Shown here one piece after another: positions 45,761 through 47,427 of a DNA stretch of 47,427 nucleotides. How positions within the stretch are numbered: position 1 is the first letter of the stretch; every line of letters begins with the position of its first letter. The notes beneath the pieces were generated by a model. That model was given only the letters and a program-made list of their open reading frames with translations, made no database searches and was not told where the DNA came from. This DNA is from Basidiobolus heterosporus B8920 (Eukaryota; Basidiobolomycota; Basidiobolomycetes; Basidiobolales; Basidiobolaceae). Position numbers and translations under genes: made by a program. The DNA lies in NCBI GenBank assembly GCA_000697455.1, contig JNET01035437.1:1-47427 (forward strand). The letters are read 5' to 3'.

Positions 45761-45833
45761 GGCCTCGTAGCTCAGTGGATAGAGCGTCCGCCTCCTAAGC
45801 GGAAAGTCCCAGGTTCGACCCCTGGCTGGGTCG
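45761..45833 (+). tRNA. tRNA-Arg(CCT)
   Basis: 73-nt cloverleaf: acceptor GGCCTCG/CTGGGTC with a C-T mismatch at pair 6:67, D arm GCTC/GAGC, anticodon stem TCCGC/GCGGA with loop CTCCTAA giving anticodon CCT, and T arm CCAGG-TTCGACC-CCTGG. Discriminator G. A TTTT stop lies about 6 nt beyond. It reads AGG codons. Sequence and mismatch position are shared with tRNA-Arg(CCG) at 4990. Confidence 0.94.
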
Positions 45834-46257
45834 TTGATATTTTCACCATTGAAATAAACCATCTTCAGAAATCCCTGGCCTGTGATTCATGCTGCTACGA
45901 TGTTATTCACAATAAACTTCTGATATAACAAAAGGTTGACCATGATGTCTTGATATTAAAATCAATAATAATATATCTATTTCCCTCAATACCCGAGGTT
46001 AATAACAGGGGAATTTCTCCATTCTAGTTACTTGAGTGATGGCTTGATAAACTGCCAGACAGGAGAAACAGAACAAGAAACTATATCACTTTCAGAGAAT
46101 GGGCCATTTCTTTCATAACTTATTTCAAAATGAGATTGTTGATTAACCTTAATATTGGTAAAATGACTTTACACCCGTGCAATTAGAAAAATAGATCTCA
46201 CAACATTCAATCATCTACAGTTTCTTTTCATTAATAGACCCTACTGTTAAAGCCGTG
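45834..46257. other. intergenic, nothing recognised
   Basis: AT-rich sequence without a credible frame, RNA gene or repeat. Confidence 0.4.
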
Positions 46258-46468
46258 GGAAACCTAATCATTTCATTGATCGGAACTGTTAGTGAGGATT
46301 GGTGGTAAAGATGGTGATCACGCTTTTCTTCCACAGAGTCTGGGAATCTTGGTAACCATTATGTTCCTAGGATTTCTGTCTACCTTTTGAATTCCAGAAG
46401 CCAAGGGCAGATCTCTTGATGAGATTTGGGTTGTAATTAACCACTCCTCTTTAATGCTTATCTTATAA
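46258..46468 (+). pseudogene. relic 3' end of an MFS sugar-type transporter
   Basis: The stretch GNLIISLIGTVSEDWW (46258-46305) recalls the penultimate helix region. From 46337 a second frame reads LGILVTIMFLGFLSTF, a TGA (46388-46390) and then IPEAKGRSLDEI, the hallmark of sugar/inositol-type MFS C-termini (usually PETKGRSLEEI). The two parts are in different frames, and a stop interrupts the last helix. An acceptor-like TTTCTTCCACAG ends at 46336, so an intron may explain part of the shift. No upstream transporter exons are visible. Clearly a host gene remnant, no longer functional. Confidence 0.7.
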
Positions 46469-46864
46469 GTACCAGTTTATGTTACTCATTGTCATGTATA
46501 TGTTCCCTTACGTTTTTAGTTCAGTAAGAGATGCCCTTATCTGGAAGAAATCCTATACATATTACTGAACCCGCAAGCTGCTACCAATTGCTATCATCAG
46601 GTAGAAATTAACATGTAGTATCCAGTTGTTTCATCAGCTAGTTATAGAAGGCTATTGCAATATGCATTTGATGCTAGAAGTAATCTTGCAGAATAAATAT
46701 TTAAAAATACTCTTTTTGAGTCAGAAAAATACTACGCCTTGCTGAAGAATAAGAAAAAATACTTAATCCAAACCCAAACCTACACAGATTTGCTCATGGT
46801 TAGGGTTTCAAATCTTATTTTCGAACTTAAAGATACATGCTTCTTCCATTGTCATATGTCCTAG

Positions 46865-47068
46865 TTATAAAGCACTGATTGCTTGTTGAGGAAAAGTCAC
46901 CCTGGCGCCATTGAGTGCGTGAATGTATGGGGAAGAGGGCAGGTCAGGGACCAAAGCCCTGATACAATAGTTGAGAAACTTGTTAAGTTTGTGTAAGTCT
47001 TTAACCCTATGAGAAATTGCGGTCAGAATACCAGCAGAAAATCGGCCAATGTTTGGTTCCACAGACAA
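46865..47068 (-). other. open frame, unrecognised
   Basis: A 67-codon minus-strand frame without ATG (words such as RVKDLHKLNKF and LVPDLPSSPYIHALNGARV). It looks like coding sequence and probably belongs to the same unknown entity as the frame at 47147-47427, possibly a mobile element. No domain recognised. Confidence 0.3.
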
Positions 47069-47146
47069 GGAAGTTCATAGGGTTAGGGGGAGGAAAACCA
47101 CCAGTAGGTGTAATCTTTATTAATGAATAATAAAGAAGTCAAGTTA

Positions 47147-47427
47147 TTACTTAAGTCTTTTAACAAGACTGTACAAGAACTTACTATTCTGATGAAGATG
47201 AGTGGCTATGAGCTGAAGCTCAGAAGCCTTAAAAGTCAGATTTAGGGGTGAAGGGGGAATAACAAAAGGTAACAATGGAAAATCAACTACATGTACAATA
47301 GAGTGGATGTGTGGCTTGACTGAAAGGAGAAAAGGGGTGTGTTGTCTTAAGTAAGACTGCCAGAGATTAGTCTGATATTCCTCATAGGCTTCCTTTGGTT
47401 TCTCAGCATTCCTGACAAAGGAAGCAA
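47147..47427 (-). CDS. partial open frame entering from the right edge, unrecognised
   Basis: The minus strand is open from the window edge to TAA at 47147-47149, 92 codons without an initiating ATG. The encoded piece is Gln/His/Leu-rich with YEEYQTNLWQSYLRQH and FKASELQLIATHLHQNS. It has protein-like character but no motif I can name. It may be the end of a gene or of a transposable element lying mostly outside the window. Confidence 0.35.
   Translation of the reverse strand, partial: ASFVRNAEKPKEAYEEYQTNLWQSYLRQHTPFLLSVKPHIHSIVHVVDFPLLPFVIPPSPLNLTFKASELQLIATHLHQNSKFLYSLVKRLK

Overview
The window reads as nuclear DNA of a fungus. Three things support this: a clear inositol phosphorylceramide synthase (AUR1 type, found in fungi and not in animals or plants), a DUF563/GT61 glycosyltransferase and a fungal UNC93-like transporter. 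TATA-box promoters, AATAAA signals, eukaryotic tRNA genes, a U6 snRNA gene, Ty1/copia fossils and one probable 59-nt intron agree. The lineage cannot be fixed by eye; an ascomycete is my best guess. The DNA is AT-rich outside the tandem array.

Layout. 1-4400: wreckage of two Ty1/copia copies in opposite orientation around unassigned low-coding DNA. 4990-11050: a gene-bearing stretch with tRNA-Arg(CCG), a small probable spliced gene, an unrecognised 200-residue protein, AUR1, a tRNA-like relic and the GT61 gene. 11500-36800: the centre of the window, a head-to-tail array, all on the minus strand, of one family of small secreted Gly/Asp/Tyr/Lys-rich proteins. I count 18 intact copies (called C1-C17 and C19, left to right), one copy with nonsense codons (C18) and about ten truncated relics. 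38300-39600: UNC93-like transporter. 42247-42768: secreted protein with a CBM18 chitin-binding domain. 43300-47427: an LTR fragment, tRNA-Arg(TCG), a 5' half of a tRNA-Leu, U6 snRNA, tRNA-Arg(CCT), a decayed MFS transporter and an unrecognised open frame running off the right edge.

The array is the likely undescribed system. Each protein has a near-identical 20-residue signal peptide followed by a body with almost no Cys, Trp or Met. The body alternates acidic blocks (DDYDDDDYDG type) with basic blocks (GRGKKYG type) and ends in YKKY. Outside the body each gene has fixed architecture: a TATA element about 47 nt before the ATG and a conserved AATAAA block 52 nt after the stop. Spacers, relics and promoters are shuffled among copies, so the locus is evolving by unequal exchange and gene conversion. 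With the secreted chitin-binding protein, the GT61 enzyme and the sphingolipid enzyme, the window has a cell-surface flavour. No functional link between these genes is shown by the sequence, and the array function (cell wall, adhesive, matrix or effector) is inference.
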